Notes under the pieces: generated by a model
Database searches by the model: none
What the model was told of the DNA's origin: nothing
Seen by the model: only the letters and a program-made list of their open reading frames with translations
Shown here: positions 48,174-58,721 of the stretch, piece after piece
Layout: every line of letters starts with the position of its first letter
How positions within the stretch are numbered: position 1 is the first letter of the stretch
Assembly: GCF_023546765.1 (NCBI RefSeq)
Contig: NZ_CP097484.1
Span: 62,001 to 126,000, forward strand
Direction of reading: 5' to 3'
Length of the DNA stretch: 64,000 bases
Source: Methylobacterium tardum
Lineage (GTDB): Bacteria; Pseudomonadota; Alphaproteobacteria; Rhizobiales; Beijerinckiaceae
Made by a program: the position numbers and the translations under genes

Positions 48174-48848
48174 TCATGGCTCGTGGGATAGTATGAAATT
48201 GGCGGCTTCGGGCGCCGATTGCAACTGCGCCGCGACCTGTCGCTCACGACTTCCCTGCATTCCGTTGCGGATGGCGGTCGAGGAGAGATGCGACCGGGGA
48301 CCGTGCAGGAAGATCCAGGCGGGGGGCGGGCGCAGCGCGAGCGTCGGCGCAGCCGCCTCCGGCAGACGCGTTCCCGCCAAGCGGCGCGCAGCCCGCGCGC
48401 TCAGCGGGGTCAAGGTCCAGCCGGGCCGGTCGATGACTGCGATCGGCACGCGATGCGCGATCTCGGCGAAGCCCTTCCAGCGGTGAAACGTCCCGAGCGA
48501 ATCAGCCCCCATGATCCAGACGAAATGCACGCCGGAACATCGGCGGGTGAGGACGCGCAGGGTCTGCACGGTGAAGCGAATGCCGAGCACCGCCTCGACG
48601 CCGGTCACGGCGATGCGCGGATGCCGGGCGATCCGCTCGGCTTGGCGACACCGAACCTCGACAGGCGGCAGAGCGTTCCGGCTCTTGAGCGGGTTGCCTG
48701 GGCTCACGAGCCACCAGACCCGGTCCAGCCCGAGCCGGCGCAGGGCCATCAGGGTGACGTGGCGATGGCCGGCATGGGCCGGATTGAAGGATCCGCCGTA
48801 GAGGCCGATCCGCATCCCGGGCGCGCTCGGCGGCAGGTTCAGCCGCAC
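48174..48848 (-). CDS. nadD: nicotinate-nucleotide adenylyltransferase
   Basis: A 224-residue nucleotidyltransferase: GLYGGSFNPAHAGHRHVT (the HxGH nucleotide motif), WWLVSPGNPLK, WIMGADSLGTFHRW, and SSTAIR near the C-terminus (the ISSTxxR motif). It makes NaAD in NAD synthesis. The ATG at 48848 gives an 11-residue leader; another at 48815 (MRIGLYGG) is possible. It is flanked by proA and rsfS. Confidence 0.94.
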   Translation of the reverse strand: MRLNLPPSAPGMRIGLYGGSFNPAHAGHRHVTLMALRRLGLDRVWWLVSPGNPLKSRNALPPVEVRCRQAERIARHPRIAVTGVEAVLGIRFTVQTLRVLTRRCSGVHFVWIMGADSLGTFHRWKGFAEIAHRVPIAVIDRPGWTLTPLSARAARRLAGTRLPEAAAPTLALRPPPAWIFLHGPRSHLSSTAIRNGMQGSRERQVAAQLQSAPEAANFILSHEP

Positions 48849-48867
48849 GCCGGGCCTTGGGCTGACA

Positions 48868-50166
48868 TCACGGGCGAATCTGACCGCTGCCGTGGACGCG
48901 ATACTTGAAGGTGGTCAGCTGCTCGACACCGACCGGCCCGCGCGCATGCATGCGTCCGGTGGCGATGCCGATCTCGGCCCCGAAACCGAACTCGCCGCCG
49001 TCGGCGAACTGCGTCGAGGCGTTGTGGGTCACGATCGCCGAATCCACCTCGGCCAGGAAGCGCGTGGCCTCGACATCATCCTGCGTGATGATCGCGTCGG
49101 TGTGGTGCGAGCCGTAGGTCTCGATGTGCTCGATGGCCGCATCGATCCCGTCCACCACGCGAACCGCGATGATAGCGTCGAGATACTCGGTGTGCCAATC
49201 CTCCTCGGAGGCGGCAGTCACGCGCGGGTCGATCGCCTGGGTCTCGGCATCGCCCCGGACGGCGCAGCCGGCATCGGCCAGTGCGGTGACGAGGGGCGCG
49301 AGATGCGTCGCCGCGCAGGCGCGATCGACCAGCAGGGTCTCGGCGGCACCACAGACGCTGGTCCGCCGCATCTTGCTGTTCAGCAGGACAGTCCGGGCCA
49401 TGTCGAGGTCCGCCGCCGCGGCGACGTAGACGTGGTTGATTCCGTCGAGATGCGCGAAGACCGGCACCCGAGCCTCGGCCTGGACGCGCTCGGCGAGGCC
49501 GCGGCCGCCCCGGGGCACGATCACGTCGACGCAGCCATCGAGGCCGGCCAGCATCAGGCCGACGGCGGCCCGATCGCGGGTCGGCACAAGCTGGATCGCG
49601 TCCTCCGGCAGACCGGCATCGGCCAAACCGCGGCTCATCGCCCGGGCGATCGCCATGGCTGTCCGATGAGAGTCGGACCCGGCCCGGAGGATCGCCGCGT
49701 TGCCGGCCTTGAGGCACAGGGCGCCGGCATCCGCGGTGACGTTCGGGCGGCTCTCGAAGATCACGCCGACGACTCCGAGCGGCACAGCGATGCGCTCGAT
49801 CAGCAGGCCGTTCGGCCGCTCGATCGCGGCGAGCTGGCGCCCCACCGGATCGGCCAGCGATCCGACCTTCTCCACGGCATCCGCCATGGCAGAGAGACGG
49901 CCGCGATCGAGGGTCAGCCGATCGATCAGCGCGGCGCTCTGGCCGGCATTGCGGGCCGCCGCGACATCGCGGGCATTCTCGTTCAGGATCTCATCCCGGC
50001 TCGCCCGCAGGCGCTCCGCGATCGCCTTCAAGGCGACATCCTTGGTCCGGGCCGAAGCCAGCGCCATCCGCCGTGCCGCCGCCCGAGCGCGACGGCCGAT
50101 GGCGGCCATCTGCTCCGGAAGCGCGTCAGCCTCGGCGAAATCCGATCTCAGGTTCAGGACGGGCAC
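48868..50166 (-). CDS. proA: glutamate-5-semialdehyde dehydrogenase
   Basis: A 432-residue aldehyde-dehydrogenase-fold enzyme, second step of proline synthesis: [60 protein letters not shown] with the catalytic Cys, and [23 protein letters not shown]. The family length and GAGGACGCC favour the GTG at 50166; an ATG at 50241 would add 25 residues. proB lies upstream with a 160-base gap. Confidence 0.95.
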   Translation of the reverse strand: MPVLNLRSDFAEADALPEQMAAIGRRARAAARRMALASARTKDVALKAIAERLRASRDEILNENARDVAAARNAGQSAALIDRLTLDRGRLSAMADAVEKVGSLADPVGRQLAAIERPNGLLIERIAVPLGVVGVIFESRPNVTADAGALCLKAGNAAILRAGSDSHRTAMAIARAMSRGLADAGLPEDAIQLVPTRDRAAVGLMLAGLDGCVDVIVPRGGRGLAERVQAEARVPVFAHLDGINHVYVAAAADLDMARTVLLNSKMRRTSVCGAAETLLVDRACAATHLAPLVTALADAGCAVRGDAETQAIDPRVTAASEEDWHTEYLDAIIAVRVVDGIDAAIEHIETYGSHHTDAIITQDDVEATRFLAEVDSAIVTHNASTQFADGGEFGFGAEIGIATGRMHARGPVGVEQLTTFKYRVHGSGQIRP

Positions 50167-50325
50167 TTCGGCGTCCTCGCTACGCGACGGCCGCTCATCT
50201 GGCCGGACGGGGTTGAGGGACGCTATTTGCACACCGGACACCGCACATACAAGAGCGCTTGGTTGCCCTTCAGCTCAGTCATCGATCCCGGAAAGATTAA
50301 GCAGATTGCGGGAGAACCGGATTAA

Positions 50326-51441
50326 CTAGAACAATGCCAAGTCATCGCGGTGCACCATCCAGGCACGGCCGGGATAATTGAGCACGTCCGGAATACGGGC
50401 GCTCGGGTGTCCGATAATCAATCCGGCCTCGGCACTGTCATAGGCCACAAGACCTCGGCCGAGCACGCGGCCCTCCGGATCACGGATCACCACGGCATCG
50501 CCGCGGGAGAAGCTGCCTTCGATTGCGCGCACGCCGACGGGGAGCAGGCTGGCGCCACCGCGCAGGGCTTTGACGGCACCGGGATCGATGGTCAGCGTCC
50601 CGCGCGGCTCGAGCGAGCCGGCGATCCAGGTCTTGCGCGCGGCGGTCGGCGTGGAGCCCGACAGGAACCACGTGCAGCGAGCCCCGTCCCGCATCGCCTT
50701 CAACGGGTTTTTTCCCCGCCCGTCGGCGATCACCAGATGCGTGCCGCCGGACGCGGCGATCTTGGCCGCCTCGACCTTGGTGCGCATCCCGCCCCGCGAC
50801 AGCTCCGAGGCCGGGCCTCCCGCCATCGCCTCGATCTCGGGGGTGATGCGCTCCACCACCGGCAGGTGGCGCGCGTCCGGATCGCTCTTCGGCGGCGCCG
50901 TGTAGAGGCCGTCGATATCCGAGAACAGGACCAGCACGTCGGCATCGATCATGGTGGCGACGCGGGCGGCGAGTCGATCGTTGTCGCCGTAGCGGATCTC
51001 CGAGGTCGCCACCGTGTCGTTCTCGTTGACCACGGGCACCGCACGCATCTCCAGGAGCTTCAGCACCGTCGCCCGGGCGTTCAGGTAGCGGCGGCGCTCC
51101 TCGGTATCCTGGGGCGTCACCAAGATCTGCCCGGCGACGATGCCGTGGTGGCCCAGCGCCTCGGCCCAGTGCCGCGCGAGGGTGATCTGACCGACCGAGG
51201 CAGCCCCCTGGCTCTCCTCGAGCCGCAGGGCGCCGGCCGGCAGGCCGAGCACCGTCCGCCCGAGCGCGATGCTGCCCGAAGACACGACGAGCACATCGAC
51301 CCCGCGGGCGTGCAGTTCCGCGATGTCCTCGGCCAAGGCCGCAAGCCAGGCGTGCCGCAGGCGGCCGGCGCCGCGATCGACCAGAAGCGCCGAGCCGACC
51401 TTGATGACGATGCGGCGGAAATCTTCGAGGGCAGGGATCAT
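50326..51441 (-). CDS. proB: glutamate 5-kinase
   Basis: A 371-residue enzyme: amino-acid kinase domain ([51 protein letters not shown]) and a C-terminal PUA domain from about 275 ([24 protein letters not shown]). It phosphorylates glutamate and is the usual site of proline feedback inhibition. The ATG at 51441 begins [10 protein letters not shown], the conserved start; the frame to 51633 is upstream sequence. The upstream neighbour on this strand would be obgE, but an oxalate decarboxylase gene lies between on the other strand. Confidence 0.96.
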   Translation of the reverse strand: MIPALEDFRRIVIKVGSALLVDRGAGRLRHAWLAALAEDIAELHARGVDVLVVSSGSIALGRTVLGLPAGALRLEESQGAASVGQITLARHWAEALGHHGIVAGQILVTPQDTEERRRYLNARATVLKLLEMRAVPVVNENDTVATSEIRYGDNDRLAARVATMIDADVLVLFSDIDGLYTAPPKSDPDARHLPVVERITPEIEAMAGGPASELSRGGMRTKVEAAKIAASGGTHLVIADGRGKNPLKAMRDGARCTWFLSGSTPTAARKTWIAGSLEPRGTLTIDPGAVKALRGGASLLPVGVRAIEGSFSRGDAVVIRDPEGRVLGRGLVAYDSAEAGLIIGHPSARIPDVLNYPGRAWMVHRDDLALF

Positions 51442-51738
51442 GATTCTTGTAGCGGCGGCTGCACCGACGCGGTTTGGACGAAGACCGAGCGGTTGAACAG
51501 CCACCGGGGCGCAGTGCAGCCCCGGGTCCGCACTGCCGAATCCCGAAAACATCCGCCGCTTCTGGTCGACCGTCACGCCTGACACGTTTTCCGAAGCGTC
51601 ATCATCCCTCACGACCTCGTGAGTATTTGGCATTCCAAATGTCGATATTGCAGCGCGACAGCGCGCCGGGCCTCACGGGTGGCGCGTCGTAGCGGGCGCA
51701 GGGTCGCCCGGCCTCACGACAGACAGGAAACAGACACG

Positions 51739-52929
51739 ATGGACGCGAATCGACGCGCGTTTCTCGGGACCGCCGCGCTCGGCGCTGGCGGTCTCGTCGC
51801 TCTCACGCAGCAGGCCGCTGCGGCGGCGACCGACCACGGCGCGCCGGGCGCCGGCGGCTTCGGCCGTGACGTTCAGCAGCTCCCCCCGGGCGCTCAGGTT
51901 GCCTACCACGATCCCAAGGATGTCGGCGCCATGCCCGACTTCCACTTCTCGCTCGACGGCAATGTGCCGAAGATCACGTCCGGCGGCTGGGCCAAGGAGG
52001 CCACGGTCCATCAGTTCCCCATCAGCAAGGGGATCGCGGGCGTGCACATGTTCCTCGACCCCGGCGCTTCGCGCGAGCTACACTGGCACGCGATCGCGGC
52101 CGAGTGGGCCTACGTGATCGACGGCCGCTGCCAGACCGTGGTTCTCGACCCGTCGGGGGCGAGCGAGATCAACAATTACGAGCCGGGCGACCTCTGGTTC
52201 TTCCCGAAGGGCCACGGCCACTCGATCCAGACGATCGGTGACAAGCCGTGCCACTTCATCCTGTCGTTCGACAACGGCGCTTTCTCGGAGCACGGCACCT
52301 TCTCGATCACCGACTGGGTCGACGTGTCCCCGAAGGACATGCTGGCGGCCGATTTCGGCCTGCCGAAGGAAGCGCTCAACGCCTTCCCGAAGGGCGAGGC
52401 CTATATTCAGGCCGGCCCGGTGATCCCGCTCTCCCAGGCGCTGGATGCGCCCTGGCCGAAGGAATCGACCCACAAGTTCCGGCTCCTCAAGGACCCGCGC
52501 GCCGTGCGCGAGTTCGACGGCGGCACCTTCCGCCTCGCCACCGTGGACGAGTGGCCGATCTCCAAGTCGATGTCGGGCGGCGTCATGACCATCCGGCCCG
52601 GCCAGATGCGCAAGTTCCACTGGAACGTGAACGCCAACGAATGGCACTTCTACCTGAAGGGTAAGGGCGAGGTGGCTTTGTTCGGCTCGGGCGGTCGCGG
52701 CAAGGTCGCGGAGTTTAATCCGGGCGACGTGGCCTACATCCCCCAGGGCTTTGGTCACGCGATCAAGAACGTCGGCGACGAGGACCTGGAGATCATCCAG
52801 ACCTGGGACAACGGCAAGTTCGAGGAGATCGACCTCGATGCCTGGATCAAGGCCAGCCCGAACTACCTCGTGTCGAACAACTTCGCCGGCGTGCCGGCCG
52901 AGACGATCGCCAAGCTGAAGCAGGGCTGA
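51739..52929 (+). CDS. exported bicupin oxalate decarboxylase-family protein
   Basis: A 396-residue protein with a twin-arginine signal (NRRAFLGTAALGAGGLVAL). Two cupin domains follow. The first keeps all Mn ligands: His115, His117, Glu122 and His161 (ELHWHAIAAEW, PKGHGHSIQ). The lid equivalent to SENST of Bacillus OxdC reads SEHGT at 183-187, keeping the acid-base Glu184. In the second cupin the first motif is FHWNVNANEW: His294 and Glu301 are present but the expected second His is Asn296; His340 is kept. It would convert oxalate to formate and CO2 in the periplasm. ACAGGAAACAG gives a good ribosome site before 51739. Confidence 0.88.
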   Translation: MDANRRAFLGTAALGAGGLVALTQQAAAAATDHGAPGAGGFGRDVQQLPPGAQVAYHDPKDVGAMPDFHFSLDGNVPKITSGGWAKEATVHQFPISKGIAGVHMFLDPGASRELHWHAIAAEWAYVIDGRCQTVVLDPSGASEINNYEPGDLWFFPKGHGHSIQTIGDKPCHFILSFDNGAFSEHGTFSITDWVDVSPKDMLAADFGLPKEALNAFPKGEAYIQAGPVIPLSQALDAPWPKESTHKFRLLKDPRAVREFDGGTFRLATVDEWPISKSMSGGVMTIRPGQMRKFHWNVNANEWHFYLKGKGEVALFGSGGRGKVAEFNPGDVAYIPQGFGHAIKNVGDEDLEIIQTWDNGKFEEIDLDAWIKASPNYLVSNNFAGVPAETIAKLKQG

Positions 52930-52950
52930 TCGCACGCACCGAAACGGATC

Positions 52951-52984
52951 GCCGGCAGGGCTCGCATCGAGCGGCCCTGCTGGC
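52951..52984. terminator. hairpin between convergent oxalate decarboxylase and obgE genes
   Basis: An 11-bp stem (GCCGGCAGGGC with GCCCTGCTGGC, one G-T wobble) sits in the 59 bases between the two stops. It lacks a clear T tract on either side and may serve both genes. Confidence 0.5.
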
Positions 52985-52988
52985 GCCT

Positions 52989-54082
<1,094 letters not shown>

Positions 54083-54131
54083 TCATCCTCGTCAGCGGCC
54101 GCCGGCCATCGCCGGTTCCGCGGGGCTGCCC

Positions 54132-54728
54132 TCAGGCAGCCTCCGTCATCGCGGGCTCGGATTCCAGCATCTGCCACCGCCGCCTGTCGAGGCGGAAGCG
54201 ATCGACCGGCAGATCCGCGCCCCGAGCCGGAAACGGCCGCAGGCCGGTGCCGACATGCTGGAAGCCGCACGACTCCAGGACGCGCCGGGACGCCGGGTTG
54301 ACGCTGCGCGCCGAAGCCGCGAGCTCGGTTCCTCCGGCATAGGCGAAGAAGGCGTGGCACAGGCTCGACACCGCCTCGCGTATCAGGCCAGCGCCCCAGT
54401 ACGGCTTTCCGAGCCAGTAGCCCAGTTCCGGCATCCGATCAGGCCCGACCTCAATGCTGACGACGCCGATCGCGGTCGCAGGGGCCGCGCGCCGTGCCAG
54501 GGCGAGCGTCAGCGCCGACCCGGCCGCGTTCTCCGAGCGCGCCTGCAGCAGGAAGGCATCCACCACGGGTGCCGGCAGCGGGTGTGGGACCCGCGCCAGC
54601 ATCTCCGACACGGCCGGATCCCCGGCCAGCTTCAGGATCGCGTCCCTGTCCTTGGCGGCCGGCCAGCGCAGCCATAGCCGGCGCGTCTCGATCCGGAAGA
54701 CGTCATCACGGGTCAGATCGGGGAACAT
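54132..54728 (-). CDS. GNAT family N-acetyltransferase (RimJ/RimL-like)
   Basis: A 198-residue acetyltransferase: [19 protein letters not shown] at the start, [21 protein letters not shown] as the acetyl-CoA motif A, and [19 protein letters not shown] as motif B. These are hallmarks of the RimJ/RimL branch. The substrate is unknown. It lies between obgE and rpmA on the same strand, the usual place for this gene in rhizobia. Confidence 0.87.
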   Translation of the reverse strand: MFPDLTRDDVFRIETRRLWLRWPAAKDRDAILKLAGDPAVSEMLARVPHPLPAPVVDAFLLQARSENAAGSALTLALARRAAPATAIGVVSIEVGPDRMPELGYWLGKPYWGAGLIREAVSSLCHAFFAYAGGTELAASARSVNPASRRVLESCGFQHVGTGLRPFPARGADLPVDRFRLDRRRWQMLESEPAMTEAA

Positions 54729-54783
54729 CGTGCCCTCGCTGGGCAGCGCGCCCGGCTCCGGGGCACCGCCTCAAGACGACGAA

Positions 54784-54809
54784 GGGGAGGATGGCGTCCC
54801 ATCCTCCCC
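54784..54809 (-). terminator. intrinsic terminator after rpmA
   Basis: A perfect 11-bp stem (GGGGAGGATGG/CCATCCTCCCC) with a 4-base loop lies about 105 bases beyond the rpmA stop. On the minus strand it is followed by a T-rich but interrupted stretch (TTCGTCGTCTT). It probably ends the rplU-rpmA transcript. Confidence 0.65.
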
Positions 54810-54913
54810 GGTGTTCCGTCCGATCCGGCCCGTCAGGGGCTCGGCAACGACGTCTCCGGTCCGGTGTGGGACACCGGGCGGGACGCCAGCTTCGCCTCTC
54901 GGGCGCCCGCCTC

Positions 54914-55180
54914 TTATTCCGCGGCCTCGGCCAGCGGTGCTACGGCTACGAAGGCGCGCCCGCGGCGCGTCTCGAAGCGGACATGGCCCGGTACCAGCGC
55001 GAAGAGCGTGTGGTCCTTGCCCATGCCGACATTGGCGCCGGGATGCCATTTGGTGCCGCGCTGGCGCACGATGATGTTGCCCGGAATCACGGCTTCCGAG
55101 CCGAACTTCTTGACGCCGAGGCGCCGGCCTTCCGAGTCGCGACCGTTGCGGGACGAGCCGCCAGCCTTTTTGTGTGCCAT
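54914..55180 (-). CDS. rpmA: 50S ribosomal protein bL27
   Basis: An 88-residue protein with the invariant N-terminus [21 protein letters not shown], then [28 protein letters not shown]. Its N-terminal tail reaches the peptidyl transferase centre. It follows rplU by 88 bases, the universal order. Confidence 0.97.
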   Translation of the reverse strand: MAHKKAGGSSRNGRDSEGRRLGVKKFGSEAVIPGNIIVRQRGTKWHPGANVGMGKDHTLFALVPGHVRFETRRGRAFVAVAPLAEAAE

Positions 55181-55268
55181 GGGATGAGCTCCGAATTCTG
55201 ATCTGCTTGGATGCGGTCGCGGATCGGGTCCTCAGGGACCGTGACGCGCCCAGCGCTTGCGCCGTGCC

Positions 55269-55583
55269 TCAGGCCGAGATGCCGGTGATGCGCACGACCG
55301 TGTGGTCCTGGCGATGGCCGCGCTTGCGGCGGGAGTTCTGCCGGCGGCGCTTCTTGAAGGCGATGACCTTCTTGTCGCGACCGTGGCGCACGATCTCGCC
55401 CGTGACGCTGATGCCCGACAGGGTCGGAGCGCCGACCTGGGTCGCGCCGGCGCCGTCGGCGAACAGAAGGACCTCGCCGAAGGTCACGGCCTCGCCGGCC
55501 TCGCCCGCGAGCGACGCGATGGTGATGGTGTCGTTGGCGGCGACGCGGTACTGCTTACCGCCCGTCTTGATGACTGCGAACAT
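55269..55583 (-). CDS. rplU: 50S ribosomal protein bL21
   Basis: A 104-residue protein: MFAVIKTGGKQYRVA at the start, then AFKKRRRQNSRRKRGHRQDHTVVRITGI, the basic rRNA-binding end. The ATG at 55583 is the conserved start; the frame to 55745 is leader sequence, which includes a GC hairpin at 55680-55706 (7-bp plus 4-bp stem) that might be a weak terminator for the gene upstream or part of the rplU leader. Confidence 0.97.
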   Translation of the reverse strand: MFAVIKTGGKQYRVAANDTITIASLAGEAGEAVTFGEVLLFADGAGATQVGAPTLSGISVTGEIVRHGRDKKVIAFKKRRRQNSRRKRGHRQDHTVVRITGISA

Positions 55584-55771
55584 CGTTCTCTCGTGTTCTC
55601 GAACGGCCTCCGGGGGCTGCCCCTGGACCGGCTTCTTGTTTGAAGTCATTGCGCGGGCTTGTGCCCGGACAACGCGAAACGCGCGGACCTCAGGAGAGGC
55701 CGCGCGCCATGCGGGGTCACTACGGGCGCTGCGGCTTCGTGTCAATCCTCACGGCCGGGGCGCGGCCTGGA

Positions 55772-56176
55772 TCAGCGGATCGGTGCGCCGGTGGCCAGGA
55801 CGCCCTTGGCGATGGTCCCCTGCGGGCCGAAGGCGGCCAGTGCCTCGGCGCACCAGGCCTCCCGGCCATCGGCCGCGAGCTGCTGCCGAACCTGCGAGGC
55901 CCGCGTGCGCAGCTTCTCCTCCAGCACAGCCTCCTGACCGGGATTGACCCGGGCCGCGAGGCGCAGGGTCGTGAGCTGCCCGGCCCTGACCTGAACGCCC
56001 GGACAGGCCTGCTCGGCGATGATCGTGGTTGAGGCCGCCGCGGCGTAATTGTCGAGGGGCGAGAGCGGGCTGGCCGGCGCGCTGGGGGCAACCGGCGGCG
56101 GTGCCGGCGCCTGTGCGCTGGCCTGGCCGGCGAGGGCGAGAGTCAGGACGACGCCGAAGAGTCTCGTACCCCGCAC
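55772..56176 (-). CDS. small exported protein of unknown function
   Basis: A 134-residue precursor with a signal peptide (RLFGVVLTLALAGQASAQ). A Pro/Ala-rich linker follows, then a helical domain (LDNYAAAASTTIIAEQACPGVQV, TLRLAARVNPGQEAVLEEKL, WCAEALAAFGPQG). The two Cys, in QACPG and WCAEA, could form a disulfide. No family recognised. It lies between the YceI gene and rplU on the same strand. Confidence 0.72.
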   Translation of the reverse strand: MRGTRLFGVVLTLALAGQASAQAPAPPPVAPSAPASPLSPLDNYAAAASTTIIAEQACPGVQVRAGQLTTLRLAARVNPGQEAVLEEKLRTRASQVRQQLAADGREAWCAEALAAFGPQGTIAKGVLATGAPIR

Positions 56177-56290
56177 CGCTTGAATCTCCCTGATGCCACC
56201 GACACGCGCGGCTATCCCTCCGCGGCCGCCCGCGGTGGCGGCTGACTACACCCGTGCCGCGGCGGCGTCACGGGCCGGCTTCCGACCGCG

Positions 56291-56914
56291 TCAGGGCGCG
56301 GCCTTGAACTCCCCCTCGATCCGCAGGGTCACCTCATCGCCGAGCTGCGGCAGATACGCATTGATGCCGAAATCGGAGCGCTTGATTACGGCCCGCCCAT
56401 CGAAGCCGACCGTGTAGCGCTGATCGACCGGGTGGATGCCGGCCTGATTGAAGGTCGCGTCGATCGCGAGCGGCCGGACGGTGCCGCGGAGATTCAGATC
56501 GCCGGTGATCCGCGCCGTCGTGGGGCTCGTCGGCTCGATCTGGGTGGCCTTGAAGGTGGCGTTCGGGAACTTGACCGCATCGAAGAAATCCGGCGCCGCG
56601 AGATGCTCGTTCAGCCGCGCGCTGCCGGTGATGACGCCGCCGAGAGGCACGGTGACGTCGAGGCCGCTCTTCTCCGGCGCCTTCGGATCGAGCTGCAGGG
56701 TCCCGGTCAGGCCGGTGAACTGGCCGTAATAGGTCGAGTAGCCGAGATGGGAGACCGACCACGTGATCTTGCCGTGATCGGGATCGAGCACGTAGGCGCC
56801 CGGTCGCACCTGGGTCGGATCGGCACTGGGGCCCACGGGCGGTGCAGGATTGTCCGCCGCCTGGGCCGAAGCCAGGCACAGCAGCCCGATCAGGGCAAGA
56901 AATGGCACACGCAT
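56291..56914 (-). CDS. YceI family periplasmic protein
   Basis: A 207-residue precursor: signal peptide (FLALIGLLCLASAQA), then the lipocalin-like YceI domain (YVLDPDHGKITWSVSHLGYSTYYGQF, ARLNEHLAAPDFFDAVKFPNATF, ITGDLNLRGTVRPL, RSDFGINAYLPQLGDEV). YceI proteins bind polyisoprenoids or similar long-chain lipids. It is divergent from ruvA. Confidence 0.93.
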   Translation of the reverse strand: MRVPFLALIGLLCLASAQAADNPAPPVGPSADPTQVRPGAYVLDPDHGKITWSVSHLGYSTYYGQFTGLTGTLQLDPKAPEKSGLDVTVPLGGVITGSARLNEHLAAPDFFDAVKFPNATFKATQIEPTSPTTARITGDLNLRGTVRPLAIDATFNQAGIHPVDQRYTVGFDGRAVIKRSDFGINAYLPQLGDEVTLRIEGEFKAAP

Positions 56915-57046
56915 GGTCGTCCCCCGTGCCGGCCAAGGTCGGCCCGCGCAGCAAACCTGATTTCATGAAGTCCAGGCCGGCTCAAGCACGTCTGGCGGAG
57001 GCGGTTGCGCTTCTGTAGGCATCCCGGGTTGGCGGACAGGCAAGGC

Positions 57047-57664
57047 ATGATCGGCAAGCTTAAGGGAATCGTGGACTCGTTCGGCGAGGATTTCGTGATC
57101 CTCGACGTCTCGGGCGTCGGCTACATCGCGCATTGCTCGGCGCGGACGCTCCAGCGTATGCCGAAGGCGGGCGAGCCGGCGGAACTGTCGATCGAGACTC
57201 ATGTCCGCGAGGACATGATCCGGCTCTACGGCTTCCGCTCCGATGCCGAACGGGAATGGTTTCGTCTGCTCCAGACCGTCCAGGGGGTCGGGGCCCGCGT
57301 GGCTCTGGGTGTCCTGTCGGCCCTTGAGCCGGAGGCGCTGGCCAACGCAATCGCCACGGGCGACAAGGCTGCGATCAGCCGCGCACCGGGTGTCGGACCC
57401 CGGCTCGCAGCCCGGATGGCCGCCGAACTGAAGGACAAGGCCCCGGCTTTCGCTCCGGTGGATCCGTCGCTGGTCGCCCTGACCGACGCCGTGGGCGCGG
57501 GCGCCGCTCCGCAGCCCGTGGCCGACGCGATCTCGGCTCTGGTCAATCTCGGCTACCCCCAGGTCCAGGCCGCCACCGCGGTCGCCGCCGCCCTCAAGAG
57601 CGCCGGGGAGGGGGCCGAGGCCAGGGTGCTGATCCGCCTGGGCTTGCGGGAGCTCGCGCGCTGA
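57047..57664 (+). CDS. ruvA: Holliday junction DNA helicase subunit RuvA
   Basis: A 205-residue RuvA: domain [27 protein letters not shown], then the helix-hairpin-helix domain ([35 protein letters not shown]), and domain III ([20 protein letters not shown]) that contacts RuvB. It clamps the four-way junction. Neither ruvB nor ruvC lies in this window, although in many alphaproteobacteria the three are adjacent. The ATG at 57047 is the conserved start. Confidence 0.95.
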   Translation: MIGKLKGIVDSFGEDFVILDVSGVGYIAHCSARTLQRMPKAGEPAELSIETHVREDMIRLYGFRSDAEREWFRLLQTVQGVGARVALGVLSALEPEALANAIATGDKAAISRAPGVGPRLAARMAAELKDKAPAFAPVDPSLVALTDAVGAGAAPQPVADAISALVNLGYPQVQAATAVAAALKSAGEGAEARVLIRLGLRELAR

Positions 57665-57749
57665 TCCGTTTCGCGACGCCGTCCGTGCGGGACTGGCGAC
57701 TTGACCCGGGCAAGCGCGGGTGTCATGTGCAGCGCCGACCAGTAAATGA

Positions 57750-57782
57750 TTGAAAAGTCAGTTACTTTTCAAAGCTTCTAAA
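57750..57782 (+). promoter_or_regulatory. palindrome and Irr-like half-site upstream of bfd-bfr
   Basis: A perfect inverted repeat TTGAAAAGT-N5-ACTTTTCAA occupies 57750-57772. It overlaps TTTTCAA-AGC-TTCTAAA (57766-57782), in which the right half TTCTAAA matches the iron-control element bound by Irr and the left half matches 5 of 7 bases. It lies 71-103 bases before the bfd ATG in an AT-rich island. Iron-responsive control is inferred. Confidence 0.55.
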
Positions 57783-57852
57783 CTGGCGGATGTGCCCGGT
57801 TCGGCCCAGTGAGGCTGCGACCGGCTCGGAGAAGGCGGGATCTGCGGCGCGC

Positions 57853-58125
57853 ATGATCGTCTGTTCTTGCAATGTCATCTCGGACGGCGCGGTACGCAGT
57901 TGCCTCTCGCCCGGCCCCGGCTGCCCGCGCACCCCGGCCCAGGTCTATGCGTGTCTGGGCTGCAGCCCGAAATGCGGTCGCTGCGCCCGCACCATCCGCT
58001 CGATCATGGAGACCGCCCTCGGCCAAGCTGCGCAAGCGGAGAGCAGCCATGCCTGCACGACCGCTTGCGCAAGCGCGTGTAGTTTGGTGAAATTCCAAAC
58101 TGCGGATGAGGGAGTCGCGGCCTGA
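57853..58125 (+). CDS. bacterioferritin-associated ferredoxin (Bfd-like)
   Basis: A 90-residue [2Fe-2S] protein: Cys4 and Cys6 (MIVCSCNVIS) with Cys41 and Cys44 (KCGRC) are the expected cluster ligands. Extra cysteines occur at 17, 24, 34 and 37, and a C-terminal tail past residue 65 contains HACTTACASACS. E. coli Bfd has only 64 residues, so the tail is an addition. Bfd delivers electrons to the Bfr haem to release stored iron. bfr follows after 44 bases. The ATG at 57853 begins the conserved domain. Confidence 0.88.
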   Translation: MIVCSCNVISDGAVRSCLSPGPGCPRTPAQVYACLGCSPKCGRCARTIRSIMETALGQAAQAESSHACTTACASACSLVKFQTADEGVAA

Positions 58126-58169
58126 TGCTTCTGCCCCCCGCCTGAAAACACGGTAAGGAGTACGGGGGC

Positions 58170-58667
58170 ATGAAGGGCGACACCAAGGTCATCGAGTATC
58201 TCAACCGGGGTTTGCGCAGCGAACTGACCGCTGTCAGCCAGTACTGGCTGCATTTCCGGATGCTCAATGACTGGGGCTACGTTGAGCTGGCCAAGTTCTG
58301 GCGCAAGGAATCGATCGAGGAGATGAACCACGCCGACCGGTTCATCGACCGGATCCTGTTCCTCGACGGCTTCCCGAACCTGCAGGAACTCGATCCGCTG
58401 CGCATCGGCCAGAACGTCCAGGAGATCCTGGATTCCGATCTCGCCGCCGAGAACGAGGCCCGCAGCCTCTATCTCGAGGCTGCAAAGTACTGCGATTCGA
58501 TCAACGACCGCGTGTCCAAGCGCCTGTTCGAGGATCTGGCCGAGGACGAGGAGGGTCACATCGACTTCCTTGAGACGCAGCTGGAGCTGATCAAGCAGAT
58601 CGGCCTGCCGCTCTACGCGCAGAAGCATATCGGCGGGCTTGAGCAGATCGCTCCCGAGAAGGAATAA
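58170..58667 (+). CDS. bfr: bacterioferritin
   Basis: A 165-residue ferritin-fold protein. All signature residues are in place: Glu18 (RSELTAV), Glu51, Met52 and His54 ([12 protein letters not shown]), a Glu in LAAENEARS, and Glu127/His130 in EDEEGHIDF. Met52 is the haem ligand, so this is a haem-binding bacterioferritin, not a plain ferritin. It assembles as a 24-mer storing iron as ferric mineral. TAAGGAGTACGGGGGC gives a strong ribosome site. Confidence 0.97.
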   Translation: MKGDTKVIEYLNRGLRSELTAVSQYWLHFRMLNDWGYVELAKFWRKESIEEMNHADRFIDRILFLDGFPNLQELDPLRIGQNVQEILDSDLAAENEARSLYLEAAKYCDSINDRVSKRLFEDLAEDEEGHIDFLETQLELIKQIGLPLYAQKHIGGLEQIAPEKE

Positions 58668-58721
58668 CCGCGCGCGGGCGCCCGTCATGACTGCGGTGGA
58701 TTGGGCGCCCGGCGGACGACA

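Noticed and set aside
48892..50325. Long plus-strand frame opposite proA
   Set aside because: An antisense shadow of an intact conserved enzyme gene in GC-rich DNA. The same holds for long frames opposite proB, envC, the O-antigen-ligase-like gene and the mutL/acyl-CoA dehydrogenase region.
55584..55745. rplU leader as a ribosomal-protein autoregulatory element
   Set aside because: One GC hairpin (55680-55706) is visible, but I cannot match it to a known L21 leader and composition alone makes such stems common.
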